Below, one piece after another: positions 34,153-44,138 of a DNA stretch of 64,000 nucleotides (position 1 is the stretch's first letter; each line of letters opens with the position of its first letter). The notes beneath the pieces are model-generated. The model was given only the letters and a program-made list of their open reading frames with translations, was not told where the DNA came from and searched no databases. Both the position numbers and the translations under genes were made by a program. The stretch comes from Microbacterium abyssi (GTDB lineage Bacteria; Actinomycetota; Actinomycetes; Actinomycetales; Microbacteriaceae). Location of the stretch: assembly GCF_015277895.1 (NCBI RefSeq), contig NZ_CP063815.1, positions 2,728,001 to 2,792,000 on the forward strand, given 5' to 3'.

Positions 34153-34806
34153 TCAGTACAGCAGGATCTGCCGGGAATTCGCGGAACTGAAGCCTCCGAT
34201 CGAGACGGCGACGTGATACGACGCGCCGCCGCCCGGAGCGCGCGGACGGTTCTCCTGGTCGCACGTGCCGACGTCCGAGCGTGTCCGGTCCCAGACGACG
34301 GGTTCGGCGCTCGTCACGGTCTGTCCGGCCTCGATCGTCACCACCATGTTGCTCGGGTTCTCCTGGCAATCGGTCGAGCGCCACCACTCGTCCTCGCCAC
34401 TGGTCACGGTGAGCACCTGTGTCGCCGACCCGACGTCCAGAGTGCATGAGGCCACCCCCTTATTCGACAGCGAGATCGACAGCTGCGGCGACACGCCGGC
34501 CGCATACGTCTCCGCGTCGGTGACTGCTTCGACGACGACGTCGGTGGCACGGCACGGGGCGGGGGCCGAGGCTTCGGTCGAATCGGGTGACGGGCTCTCC
34601 TCGCCGGTCTCCTCCGGTGTGGGAGACGTCGTGGACGTGCTCGTCGCGGTGCTCGTCGGCGATGCGGTCGGCCCAGACGCCGCATCCGCCCACGGCTGCG
34701 CGATCAGCAGCCACACTCCGACGCCGATCGCGGCGAGCACCACGATCAGACCGGTGAAGACGACGAGGCGCCTCCGCCGGTAGACCGCCTTGCTCGGACG
34801 GGCCAT
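34153..34806 (-). CDS. Single-pass membrane protein with Ser/Thr-rich linker and extracellular domain
   Basis: 217 residues. Basic N-terminus, one helix (LVVFTGLIVVLAAIGVGVWLL), then a Thr/Ser/Pro/Glu linker (TASPTSTATSTSTTSPTPEE). A beta-rich domain follows with conserved-looking Cys residues (VASCTLDVGSATQVLTV, WWRSTDCQENPSNMVV). The domain is reminiscent of DUF4232-like immunoglobulin-type folds. Its ATG overlaps the stop of the N-acetyltransferase gene by one base. Function unknown; the topology puts the domain outside the cell. Confidence 0.75.
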   Translation of the reverse strand: MARPSKAVYRRRRLVVFTGLIVVLAAIGVGVWLLIAQPWADAASGPTASPTSTATSTSTTSPTPEETGEESPSPDSTEASAPAPCRATDVVVEAVTDAETYAAGVSPQLSISLSNKGVASCTLDVGSATQVLTVTSGEDEWWRSTDCQENPSNMVVTIEAGQTVTSAEPVVWDRTRSDVGTCDQENRPRAPGGGASYHVAVSIGGFSSANSRQILLY

Positions 34807-35303
34807 CACAGGCTCTTCAGCATCCGGGTGTTGCCGAGGGTGTTCGGCTTGACGTGCGCGAGATCGAGGAACTCGGCGACGCCCTCGTCGGGGCTGCGCA
34901 GCAGCTGCGAGTACACGTCGGGATCGACGACCTGCTCGCCGATCGGCGCGAACCCGCGGCGGGTGAAGAAGTCCACCTCGAAGGTGAGGCAGAACAGCCG
35001 GGTGAGTCCGAGTTCTCTCGCGCGCGCTTCCAGCTGCTCGACGATCGCGCGGCCGACACCGTGTCGCAGCCGGTCGTCGCGCACGATGAGCGTGCGCACC
35101 TCGCCGAGGTCCTCCCACATCACGTGCAGGGCGCCGCAGCCGATGAGCTGCCCGTCCTGCTCCGCGACGAAGAACTCCTGCACGGCACCGTAGAGCACCG
35201 CGAGATCCTTGCCCAGCAGGATGCGTCGCTCGACCAGCGGCGCCAGCAGGTGATGGATGCCGAGGATGTCGGCACTGCGGGCCGGGCGGACGGTGTAGTT
35301 CAC
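34806..35303 (-). CDS. argA: Amino-acid N-acetyltransferase (N-acetylglutamate synthase, short actinobacterial type)
   Basis: 165-residue GNAT-fold enzyme. LAPLVERRILLGKDLAVLYGAVQEFFVAEQ, GCGALHVMWEDLGEVRTLIV and LTRLFCLTFEVDFFTRRGF match the compact stand-alone synthases such as mycobacterial Rv2747. These make N-acetylglutamate for arginine synthesis. The acetyl-CoA loop is DDRLRHGVGRAIVEQLE. No other arginine gene is nearby. Confidence 0.85.
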   Translation of the reverse strand: MNYTVRPARSADILGIHHLLAPLVERRILLGKDLAVLYGAVQEFFVAEQDGQLIGCGALHVMWEDLGEVRTLIVRDDRLRHGVGRAIVEQLEARARELGLTRLFCLTFEVDFFTRRGFAPIGEQVVDPDVYSQLLRSPDEGVAEFLDLAHVKPNTLGNTRMLKSL

Positions 35304-35350
35304 CCCTCAACCCTAGAACCGCCGTTCGGGGAAATCCTGTATTCTCGCTA

Positions 35351-35365
35351 GTTGCCTGAGGCAAC
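35351..35365 (+). promoter_or_regulatory. Short palindrome upstream of marR-SDR operon
   Basis: GTTGCC (35351-35356), TGA, GGCAAC (35360-35365): a perfect 6-3-6 inverted repeat 20 bp before the marR ATG. The half-site GGCAAC resembles the GCAACC half of the exporter operator at 25501. Probably the autoregulatory MarR site; no confident -35/-10 can be drawn around it. Confidence 0.6.
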
Positions 35366-35385
35366 CATCGTCGTACAATGGAGCC

Positions 35386-35967
35386 ATGAGCACGGCACGG
35401 TCGGCATCCGAATCGACGCTGCTGGCATCCCTCACCCACCTGATGGCGCGGTGGGGATCGACCGGCGTACAGGTGGGCGTCGCCGCCGATGCCGGTGTCG
35501 TGATCGACCCGGCCGACATCCCTGCCGTCTACATGCTCGGGCTCGAGGGTCCGTCCCGCGTGAGCGATCTCGCCGCGGCTCTGCACCTCAGCCGCCCCAC
35601 GATGAGCAAGCAGCTGTCCCGACTGGAGCGCGCCGGCCTCATCGAGCGCGGCGTCGACCCGGCCGATGGCCGGGCGGCCATCATCCGCCTCTCCCCCGCG
35701 GGCGACGACGCGCATCGCCGGCTCGTCGGCCGCGGCGTGGCCATGCTGCACGATGCGACCGCGGACTGGGACGACGACGAGGCTGCGCGCTTCGCCGCGC
35801 AACTGGCCCGGCTCGTCGATCGGCTCAGCGGGCCCGGCGCGACGGCATCCGCGCCCGGCGGCTCCAAGGCGACGGCCTCCGGCGCCCCCATCCAGACCCC
35901 CGGTGGCGCACCCGCCCCCGGCCCCAGCCGACCGCACCCCCGGTCGCGAAACGGAGGAACACCATGA
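35386..35967 (+). CDS. MarR-family regulator
   Basis: 193 residues. Winged helix [40 protein letters not shown]. The last 45 residues are Pro/Gly/Ala-rich (APIQTPGGAPAPGPSRPHPR) and probably disordered; this is an unusual tail for MarR proteins. The stop overlaps the start of the SDR gene by 4 bp, so regulator and enzyme are coupled. A palindrome lies directly upstream. Confidence 0.9.
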   Translation: MSTARSASESTLLASLTHLMARWGSTGVQVGVAADAGVVIDPADIPAVYMLGLEGPSRVSDLAAALHLSRPTMSKQLSRLERAGLIERGVDPADGRAAIIRLSPAGDDAHRRLVGRGVAMLHDATADWDDDEAARFAAQLARLVDRLSGPGATASAPGGSKATASGAPIQTPGGAPAPGPSRPHPRSRNGGTP

Positions 35968-36758
35968 CACGCACCTATGTCGTGACCGGATCCGCATCCG
36001 GAATCGGCGCCACCACGGCGCAGCTGCTGCGCGACCGCGGCGACCGCGTCATCGGAATCGATCTGCGAAATGCGGAGGTCGAGGCCGATCTGTCCATGCC
36101 GCAGGGCCGCATCGACGCCGCGGCCCAGGCGATCGAGCTCGCCGGCGGCACGATCGACGCCGTGATCGCCTGCGCCGGCATCTCGGCGCCCATCCCGAAG
36201 ACGATCTCGGTGAACTACTTCGGCGTAACCGAGCTGCTCGAGAACCTGCGCCCGGCACTGACGAAGTCCGAAGCGCCGCGCGTCGCCGTCGTCTCCTCAA
36301 TGGCGTCGCTGCAGCAGAACTCGCCTGAGATGGTCGAGGCCGCGCTCGCGGGCGATGAGGCGACCGCTCTCTCGATCGCGGAGCAGTACGCTGCCGCGGG
36401 CGGCATGGCCGGCTACATCGTGTATCCGTCGTCGAAGCGTGCGCTTTCACGCTGGGTGCGCCGCCAGTCGATCACGCCTGAGTGGGCGGGTGCCGGCATC
36501 CCGCTGAACGCCGTGGCCCCCGGCACGGTGGTGACACCGATGACTCAGGAGCTGCTCTCGACCGTGGAGCAGCGCTCGATGGTCGACGCCAATGTGCCCA
36601 TGCCGCTGAACTACCACCAGCCGCCGGAGTCGATCGCGAACCTGCTGATCTGGCTGACCAGCGTCGAGAACACCCACCTCGCCGGACAGGTGATCTATGA
36701 CGACGGCGGGGCCGACGCCTCGCTGCGCGGCGACGACATCTGGTCCTGGAACGACTGA
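35964..36758 (+). CDS. Short-chain dehydrogenase/reductase
   Basis: 264 residues, classical SDR. NAD(P) motif TGSASGIG at the N-terminus, CAGISAP in place of the NNAG motif, catalytic YPSSK with upstream SSMASLQ. VIGIDLRNAEVEADLS, with Asp after beta-2, suggests NAD(H) preference. The C-terminal GQVIYDDGGADASLRGDDIW is conserved in an alcohol-dehydrogenase-like subgroup. It is expressed with the upstream marR; the substrate is unknown. Confidence 0.9.
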   Translation: MTRTYVVTGSASGIGATTAQLLRDRGDRVIGIDLRNAEVEADLSMPQGRIDAAAQAIELAGGTIDAVIACAGISAPIPKTISVNYFGVTELLENLRPALTKSEAPRVAVVSSMASLQQNSPEMVEAALAGDEATALSIAEQYAAAGGMAGYIVYPSSKRALSRWVRRQSITPEWAGAGIPLNAVAPGTVVTPMTQELLSTVEQRSMVDANVPMPLNYHQPPESIANLLIWLTSVENTHLAGQVIYDDGGADASLRGDDIWSWND

Positions 36759-36767
36759 ACCGAACGC

Positions 36768-36799
36768 GAACGGGCGGATGCCGAAGCATCCGCCCGTTC
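36768..36799. terminator. Bidirectional terminator between the SDR gene and clpC
   Basis: GAACGGGCGGATGC (36768-36781), loop CGAA, GCATCCGCCCGTTC (36786-36799): a perfect 14-bp stem with a stable tetraloop. It lies between convergent genes and should serve both strands. Confidence 0.88.
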
Positions 36800-36812
36800 G
36801 TCGTACCTGCGG

Positions 36813-39344
<2,532 letters not shown>

Positions 39345-39469
39345 TGTCAACTCCTTGGCTCGCACGGGGCGAATGCACTGACGCCAGACGGCTCTTCAGC
39401 GCCTGTACATCGAGAGTAACGACCTGTCACCGCGCCCAAGGCCGTGTTCGCCGTCGGCATACCCGGGTC

Positions 39470-39530
39470 TTGACCTGCTTATCGAGATTCGTTATGTTAA
39501 CGACCATCGATAACAACGAATGTCGATAAG
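39470..39530 (+). promoter_or_regulatory. Promoter with large inverted repeat, upstream of the DUF2975/XRE operon
   Basis: A -35 TTGACC (39470-39475) is 17 bp from a -10 TATGTT (39493-39498). CTTATCGAGATTCGTT (39478-39493) is mirrored by AACGAATGTCGATAAG (39515-39530): 16-bp arms with a single mismatch and 21 bp between. One arm covers the spacer, the other reaches the ribosome site (GGAGG at 39530-39534). The inner part is itself partly symmetric (GTTAT...GATAAC). The likely ligand is the XRE protein encoded at 40768. Confidence 0.75.
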
Positions 39531-39539
39531 GAGGGTGTG

Positions 39540-40160
39540 ATGAACAGTCGTGATGGCCGGATGTCGATGACCGAGGGCGTTGTGCTCGGCATGTTCGCAA
39601 CGGGCGCCGTGAGCATCGGCGTCGCGTCCGCCACAGGAGCGGTGGGTGCGGGGATCGAGATCTTCGGATCACCCGTGCCCGTGCCTCTGCCCGTGCAAGG
39701 CGTCGCGATGACGGGGCTCACCGGCGCGGACGGCGTCGCAGCGGCCGAGTACACGCAGTCCGTGGTGTCGCTCGAGACGCTGGATGCCGGCGTTCGCTGG
39801 CTTCTGCTGGCGGAAGCCGCGCTGCCGGCGCTTGCGACAGTGATCGTGTGCGCGACCCTGTGGTGGCTCGGCCTGTCGCTGATCCGCCAGCGCGCGTTCC
39901 GGCATTCGATGGCCCCGATGCTCGGGACGGCCGCCATCGGCCTGGTCGTCGCCGGGTTGCTGGCGCCGATGTTCGGGGCGTTCGGTCGCGCACAGGTGGT
40001 CGAGCAACTTGCCGCGTCGGGTGTCGACACGGGAGATTTCTGGACCTTCCTGTACTCGGCTGACCTCGCCCCGGTCGGCTGGGGCATCGCTTTGGCTCTG
40101 GTGGCGACCGCGTTCGAGGTGGGCCAGCGACTGCAGCGTGAGACGGAAGGGCTCGTCTGA
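39540..40160 (+). CDS. DUF2975-like membrane protein (first paralogue)
   Basis: 206 residues with about four membrane helices (EGVVLGMFATGAVSIGVASA, LLLAEAALPALATVIVCATL, MLGTAAIGLVVAGLLAPMFG, LAPVGWGIALALVATAF). It ends GQRLQRETEGLV, identical in its last residues to the next protein (LQRETEGLV), so the two are diverged paralogues. Strong ribosome site AAGGAGGG. Probably part of a small regulated membrane module; biochemical role unknown. Confidence 0.75.
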   Translation: MNSRDGRMSMTEGVVLGMFATGAVSIGVASATGAVGAGIEIFGSPVPVPLPVQGVAMTGLTGADGVAAAEYTQSVVSLETLDAGVRWLLLAEAALPALATVIVCATLWWLGLSLIRQRAFRHSMAPMLGTAAIGLVVAGLLAPMFGAFGRAQVVEQLAASGVDTGDFWTFLYSADLAPVGWGIALALVATAFEVGQRLQRETEGLV

Positions 40161-40771
40161 TGCGTACACGGGAGCCTGGGCTGCAGGCAAGACGCGATCG
40201 CAATGACCTCTTGACCGGCGTCATCGTCGGAGCGCTCGCGATCGGTTTCCTGCTGTTCCGCGGCGTGAACGCCGTCGTGTCACTCTTCGCGGCCCCGGGC
40301 GCCATCACCGTTGAGTCCCCGCTTCCGGCTCAGGAGGTCACCACGAGGCTGGGCAATGGTGCGACGGCGACGATCACGAGCGGCACGCTGGTCGTGGCGG
40401 ATGTCAGCACGATCAGCGTGGTCTCGCTCGTCGTTGCGATCATCCTCAGCACCATCGGACTCGTCGCCGCCGCCGCGCTCGGTGTGGCGACCTGCATCCG
40501 CTTGCTGCGAGGGCACGTCTTCGACCAGGTGAATGTGCGGTTGCTGTTCGCGTTGTCGATGAGTCTGCTGCTCGCTTGGGTGGGCGATGTCTGGTTCCGG
40601 AACATGGGTCTCAACGGCGTCTTCGCGGCTCTCGGAGACGAGTTTCGCGGCCAGACCGCGCTCAACCTCGACGGCGTCTCGCTCTTCGTGGCGGCGATCG
40701 CGGTGGGTGTGCTGGTGATCGTGTTCCGCCGGGGCGCGGCGCTGCAGAGGGAAACCGAGGGGCTGGTATGA
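40160..40771 (+). CDS. DUF2975-family membrane protein
   Basis: 203 residues, four predicted helices. LLTGVIVGALAIGFLLFRGV at the N-terminus, CIRLLRGHVFDQVNVRLLFAL in the centre, and VLVIVFRRGAALQRETEGLV at the end follow the DUF2975 pattern. DUF2975 genes are typically followed by a small YozG-like XRE gene, exactly as here. The start overlaps the upstream stop by one base and the stop overlaps the XRE start by 4 bp. Confidence 0.8.
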   Translation: MRTREPGLQARRDRNDLLTGVIVGALAIGFLLFRGVNAVVSLFAAPGAITVESPLPAQEVTTRLGNGATATITSGTLVVADVSTISVVSLVVAIILSTIGLVAAAALGVATCIRLLRGHVFDQVNVRLLFALSMSLLLAWVGDVWFRNMGLNGVFAALGDEFRGQTALNLDGVSLFVAAIAVGVLVIVFRRGAALQRETEGLV

Positions 40772-41007
40772 GTCCCGCGGCTTCCGACGAGGAGGAGACC
40801 GGCATCCACTGCCGGCTCGATGAGCTGCTCGCAGAGCGGGGCATGACGCTGACTCAACTGAGCACCGCGGTCGGCGTCAGCATCGTGAACCTCTCGGTGC
40901 TGAAGAACGATCGAGCGCGGGCGATCCGGTACTCGACGCTGCGGGCGATCTGCGATGTGCTGCAGTGCGAGGTCGGCGAGCTGCTGGTGCTGGCTGGGGA
41001 GAGCTGA
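40768..41007 (+). CDS. Small XRE-family regulator (YozG-like)
   Basis: 79 residues, essentially one Cro/C1 helix-turn-helix: LDELLAERGMTLTQLSTAVG, VSIVNLSVLKNDRARAIRYS, TLRAICDVLQCEVGELLVLAG. This compact type accompanies DUF2975 genes. It is probably the repressor for the inverted-repeat promoter at 39470-39530, closing an autoregulatory loop. Overlaps both neighbours by 4 and 1 bases. Confidence 0.88.
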   Translation: MSPAASDEEETGIHCRLDELLAERGMTLTQLSTAVGVSIVNLSVLKNDRARAIRYSTLRAICDVLQCEVGELLVLAGES

Positions 41008-41225
41008 TGGGTTCCGCGAGCGGCTTCGAATACGTCGTGCGCGCAGATGGGAGCGTCGTCATCACGCACCACGGGCGCAGGGCGACTGTCCTTCGCGGCG
41101 GTCGCGCGGAGAAGTTCCTCGAGGAGGCGCGCACCGACCCGCAGGGTGCGATGGCGCGGTGGACCGGGAACTACAAGCACGGCAACGAGCGCACGGCGAA
41201 GCAGCATCCGCGCAACCGAGGTTGA
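41007..41225 (+). CDS. Small hypothetical protein, last gene of the DUF2975/XRE operon
   Basis: 72 residues starting MGSASGFEYVVRADGSVVIT. GRRATVLRGGRAEKFLEEAR and the basic tail RWTGNYKHGNERTAKQHPRN follow. Soluble. Its ATG shares one base with the XRE stop. The pattern (FEYVVRADGSVVITHHGRRAT) is reminiscent of a short conserved actinobacterial protein, but I cannot name a family. Confidence 0.7.
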   Translation: MGSASGFEYVVRADGSVVITHHGRRATVLRGGRAEKFLEEARTDPQGAMARWTGNYKHGNERTAKQHPRNRG

Positions 41226-41262
41226 TCCGAAGAGCGCGCGGTGACGAGCGCGCGGTGACGGG

Positions 41263-41400
41263 CCCAGGCTGGTCCGGCGCCGGGCTGAACTGCCCCAGGC
41301 TGGTCCGGCGCCGGGCTGAACTGCCCCAGGCTGAACTGACCCAAGCTGGTCCTACCCAGGCTGGATTGATCCCGGCTGATCTGACCCCAGGGGCGATCCA
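41263..41400. repeat. Degenerate tandem repeats, 31-bp unit
   Basis: Two exact copies of a 31-bp unit start at 41263 and 41294 (CCCAGGCTGGTCCGGCGCCG then GGCTGAACTGC). Shortened, diverged copies based on CCAGGCTG and GCTGAACTGACCC continue to about 41400. Just before, GAGCGCGCGGTGAC occurs twice (about 41232-41260). The repeats lie between the convergent ends of the small-protein gene and the HNH gene. No gene is present here. Confidence 0.75.
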
Positions 41401-41404
41401 CCTC

Positions 41405-42907
41405 TCACGCGGCAGGTCGGAACCGTTTCGGTGGCGGATCGATCCCACCCCACGCGTAGCTGAGCGCGGCCCGCGGTCGCATGGCGTATGTCTCCCCGGA
41501 TCGGTGGTGCAGGACGAAGTCGTCTTTCCCTCGACGGGTGATCCTCCACTCGCCGTGGTGCAGCGTCATGTGGTGATACCGGCAGAGCAGGATTCCGCGA
41601 TCGATGTCCGTTCGACCCTGGTCGCGCTTCCACTCATCGATGTGATGTGCCTCGCAGTACGACGCCGGCCGGTCGCATCCGAGCCAGCGGCACCCGCCGT
41701 CGCGGATCGCGAGCCCGATGCGCTGCTTCGGTGTGAACAGCCGCTGTTCCCGGCCGACGTCGAGCGGATTTCCGCACGCGTCGACGGTGACGGGAACGAA
41801 TCCGCTGTCACACATGTGCTGCTCGGCGACCGCCCCGGGCACGGACACCAGGTGGTCTTCCGAGTGTACGACGTGCTCGGCGTTGCCGTCGGCATCCATG
41901 ACCTGAACGAGACGCACGCCGGCCTGACGCGTGCCGAACACGGTCTCGGAATCGGCCAGCATGCCTGCTCGCAGTACATCCAGCACCAGGTCATAGCTGA
42001 GCTGATCGTTCGTGCGCGGGTCGTCTGCGAGTGATGCGGCGCGCTCCTTCTCGTCGGCATCCACGAATCGCGGGCCACCTCGCCGTGGACGCATGGCAGC
42101 AGCGAGAAGGGTCTCGATGAACAGATCTCCCTCGTCGTCGAGCGTCATGCTCGCGCGCTTCTGCCCATCCTGCCCGCGATACGTGCGGAACGATCGCTTC
42201 TCGAACCGCTCGAGGAATCGCGCTTCGGCACCCTCCGGATCGAGCAGATCGCGGACGGTCCGCGCCGCCTGCCACAGCTCTTCGACGGTACGCTCGGCGG
42301 CTTCGCCGATGAGGTGTTCCGACGCTTGTCGCCAAGCGGCGCGAGCTTCTTCGTGCGCTTGGGCTCTCGCCTCGGCATCCGTCGCATCGCCCGACGCATC
42401 GTCGCCGATCTCGGGCGGATCACCCAGCCCTCGCCTGATCGCGTCGAACTGCGACGACGTCAGGCGGCTGTCGCGCAGCGCATCGCGCAGCGGTTGATAC
42501 CAGGGCCCCTCCGTGGGCCGCCCGCCGTTCGCATGCTCGTCGCCTGCAGGTTGAGTCGCGCTCGGTTCGTCGACCAGCGCCTCGCCTACCCGCACCTTGC
42601 GGTTCGCGTCGGCCTTGGTCGATCCGGTCACGTCTTGAATGAGCGCGGCGGCCGACCGATGCCCGCGCGACTGCGACAGCCCCGAATGACCGCGCTCGCG
42701 ATTGGAGCGCAGCGCGACGACGCCGGCTGCCAGCACTTGGATCTGCTCGACTTGCTTGGCCAACGCCGCCGTCTCTTCGAGGATCTTCACGACGTCGGCA
42801 TCCGTCATCAGCATCATCGACGCGCGCGCGAGATCCGCATCGGCACCATCGACGAGCCGCCCACACAAGGTGGGAATCAGCGCCGCGACGTCGGTGAAAG
42901 TTGCCAT
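41405..42907 (-). CDS. HNH endonuclease of the DUF222 family
   Basis: 500 residues. An N-terminal DUF222 region (RGHRSAAALIQDVTGSTKAD, ANRKVRVGEALVDEP) is followed by a C-terminal HNH nuclease: CRWLGCDRPASYCEAHHIDE and LLCRYHHMTLHHGEW, with zinc cysteines and the catalytic His. These genes are abundant and multicopy in Microbacteriaceae and Mycobacteriaceae, often as host-like or 13E12-repeat proteins of unknown role. Divergent from the toxin-antitoxin pair. Confidence 0.92.
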   Translation of the reverse strand: MATFTDVAALIPTLCGRLVDGADADLARASMMLMTDADVVKILEETAALAKQVEQIQVLAAGVVALRSNRERGHSGLSQSRGHRSAAALIQDVTGSTKADANRKVRVGEALVDEPSATQPAGDEHANGGRPTEGPWYQPLRDALRDSRLTSSQFDAIRRGLGDPPEIGDDASGDATDAEARAQAHEEARAAWRQASEHLIGEAAERTVEELWQAARTVRDLLDPEGAEARFLERFEKRSFRTYRGQDGQKRASMTLDDEGDLFIETLLAAAMRPRRGGPRFVDADEKERAASLADDPRTNDQLSYDLVLDVLRAGMLADSETVFGTRQAGVRLVQVMDADGNAEHVVHSEDHLVSVPGAVAEQHMCDSGFVPVTVDACGNPLDVGREQRLFTPKQRIGLAIRDGGCRWLGCDRPASYCEAHHIDEWKRDQGRTDIDRGILLCRYHHMTLHHGEWRITRRGKDDFVLHHRSGETYAMRPRAALSYAWGGIDPPPKRFRPAA

Positions 42908-42960
42908 ACTTCATAGTCTCAGGGGCCACCGACATTCAGGCAGACATCTGCACAGAAGCG

Positions 42961-42966
42961 TATGAT
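42961..42966 (+). promoter_or_regulatory. -10 box of vapBC, implying a leaderless transcript
   Basis: TATGAT lies seven bases before the vapB ATG at 42974, so transcription would start at or next to the start codon. No convincing -35 is visible at 17 bp (AGGCAG). No purine-rich ribosome site precedes the ATG, consistent with leaderless translation. Confidence 0.5.
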
Positions 42967-42973
42967 GATCTGC

Positions 42974-43210
42974 ATGCGAACGACACTCAACCTCTCCGAC
43001 GCCCTCGCGCGCGAGGCGAAGTCGCGCGCTGCGCGTGAGGGACGCACCTTCACGAGCTTCCTCGAAGAGGCGCTCCGCGAGCATCTCGCGCGCGAGCTGC
43101 CGGATGCGCCTCAGACGCCCCTCCCCACCTACACGCCGAAGGTTCCTGGCAGTCTCGTCGACCTCGACGACAAGGACGCGGTCTGGGACGCGCTGGACAA
43201 GAGCGCATGA
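42974..43210 (+). CDS. vapB: Antitoxin, ribbon-helix-helix VapB type
   Basis: 78 residues. MRTTLNLSDALAREAKSRAA is the N-terminal beta strand and helix of an RHH DNA-binding domain. GRTFTSFLEEALREHLAREL is the second helix, and the C-terminal tail (KVPGSLVDLDDKDAVWDALD) would wrap the toxin. It precedes the PIN-domain toxin with a 4-bp overlap. The ATG at 42974 is preferred over an upstream ATG at 42962, which lies within the -10 box. Confidence 0.88.
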   Translation: MRTTLNLSDALAREAKSRAAREGRTFTSFLEEALREHLARELPDAPQTPLPTYTPKVPGSLVDLDDKDAVWDALDKSA

Positions 43211-43656
43211 CCCTCGTCGTTCCCGACGTGAACGTGCTCGTTTACGCCTTCCGCGCGGACTCGCCCGATCACGACGTCTACGCCGACTGGCTCAATGGCG
43301 CTATGCGTGCAGGTCGAATCGGCGTCGCCGACACGATTCTCAGCGGCTTCGTGCGCATCGTGACGCACCCCCGCATCTACGCGGAGCCGACTCCAGTCGC
43401 CGCGGCGCTGGCCTATGTACGACACCTGATCGACGCTCCGAACACCGACTGGCTGCGCCAGGGCCCGTCTGCATGGGAGAAGTTCGACGCGCTGGCATCC
43501 GAAGACGCCGCGGTGCGCGGCAATCTCGTGCCGGACGCCCACATCGCCGCGCTCTGTCTTGCCAATGGCGCACGCCTGGCGACGCGGGATCGCGGCTTCG
43601 CGCGGTTCCCCGGATTGAGATTGTTCGATCCGGCGAAGGCGGATGCTGGGCGCTGA
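43207..43656 (+). CDS. vapC: PIN-domain toxin, VapC type
   Basis: 149 residues. VVPDVNVLVYAFRADSPDHD carries the first catalytic Asp, FDALASEDAAVRGNLVPDAH the later acidic residues, and ARLATRDRGFARFPGLRLFD the C-terminal acidic motif of PIN ribonucleases. VapC toxins cut specific RNAs when freed from VapB. Its neighbourhood (HNH gene, restriction operon) is that of an accessory region. Confidence 0.92.
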   Translation: MTLVVPDVNVLVYAFRADSPDHDVYADWLNGAMRAGRIGVADTILSGFVRIVTHPRIYAEPTPVAAALAYVRHLIDAPNTDWLRQGPSAWEKFDALASEDAAVRGNLVPDAHIAALCLANGARLATRDRGFARFPGLRLFDPAKADAGR

Positions 43657-43664
43657 AGCACGTG

Positions 43665-43954
43665 TCAGTCGAGCGCGCTCGGCGCCTTCGGCTGATCCCA
43701 GACGCGCGCGAACTCGTCGCTGATCAGCGGCCAGATCGTACAGGACGAAGTCGTGTGGAATCATCCGCCCCGCGCGATCCTTACGCCTATCCGGGTCAGC
43801 AATGCGAAGAGCAACCATGTCGCCGTGGCGAACGACTCCCACGGGCTGTTCGCCGAGATCTGCAATGACCGACTCGTACACGGGCAGCGGATCATCGAAT
43901 CCGCCCTGCCTCAAGAACGAAGTCCCACTCCCTCCCGCGTGAAGCCCAGATCAT
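43665..43954 (-). pseudogene. Frameshifted small gene (about 96 codons), unknown family
   Basis: Three consecutive frames together give one plausible protein: MIWASRGREWDFVLEAG, then GFDDPLPVYESVIADLGEQP and GRMIPHDFVLYDLA, then LISDEFARVWDQPKAPSALD before the TGA at 43665. The breaks fall near 43905-43925 (an extra base in a G run) and near 43725-43735 (bases lost in a C/G run). The joins read naturally, so I regard this as one gene with two indels, either decayed or mis-sequenced. No family recognised. It follows a 57-codon gene by two bases. Confidence 0.6.
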
Positions 43955-43956
43955 TC

Positions 43957-44130
43957 TCACTTGAGACTCCGGATCAGGACCCGCGCCTTCTCACCATCGT
44001 CGAGTGCGATTCGGAATCGTGTGAGGACCGCAGTCAGGTACTCATGGCGTGCAAGCGCGGCGGCTTTGATCTCTTCAAGCTTGTCTCGTGCCAGCCCCAC
44101 GCTCTGATCGATGACATCCTTCGACAGCAC
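43957..44130 (-). CDS. Small hypothetical protein, helical
   Basis: 57 residues from a GTG at 44128-44130: VLSKDVIDQSVGLARDKLEE, IKAAALARHEYLTAVLTRFR, ending VLIRSLK. Composition suggests two amphipathic helices. GGAGG lies 12 bases upstream. An ATG at 44149 would fit better with the preceding ORF but needs a one-base shift. It lies between two frameshifted small genes downstream of the helicase; the three may once have belonged to the restriction operon. Confidence 0.5.
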   Translation of the reverse strand: MLSKDVIDQSVGLARDKLEEIKAAALARHEYLTAVLTRFRIALDDGEKARVLIRSLK

Positions 44131-44138
44131 TGCGCTAA

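Noticed and set aside
41263-41400. CRISPR-like array
   Set aside because: Repeats are directly adjacent with no unique spacers, degenerate quickly, and no cas genes are near.
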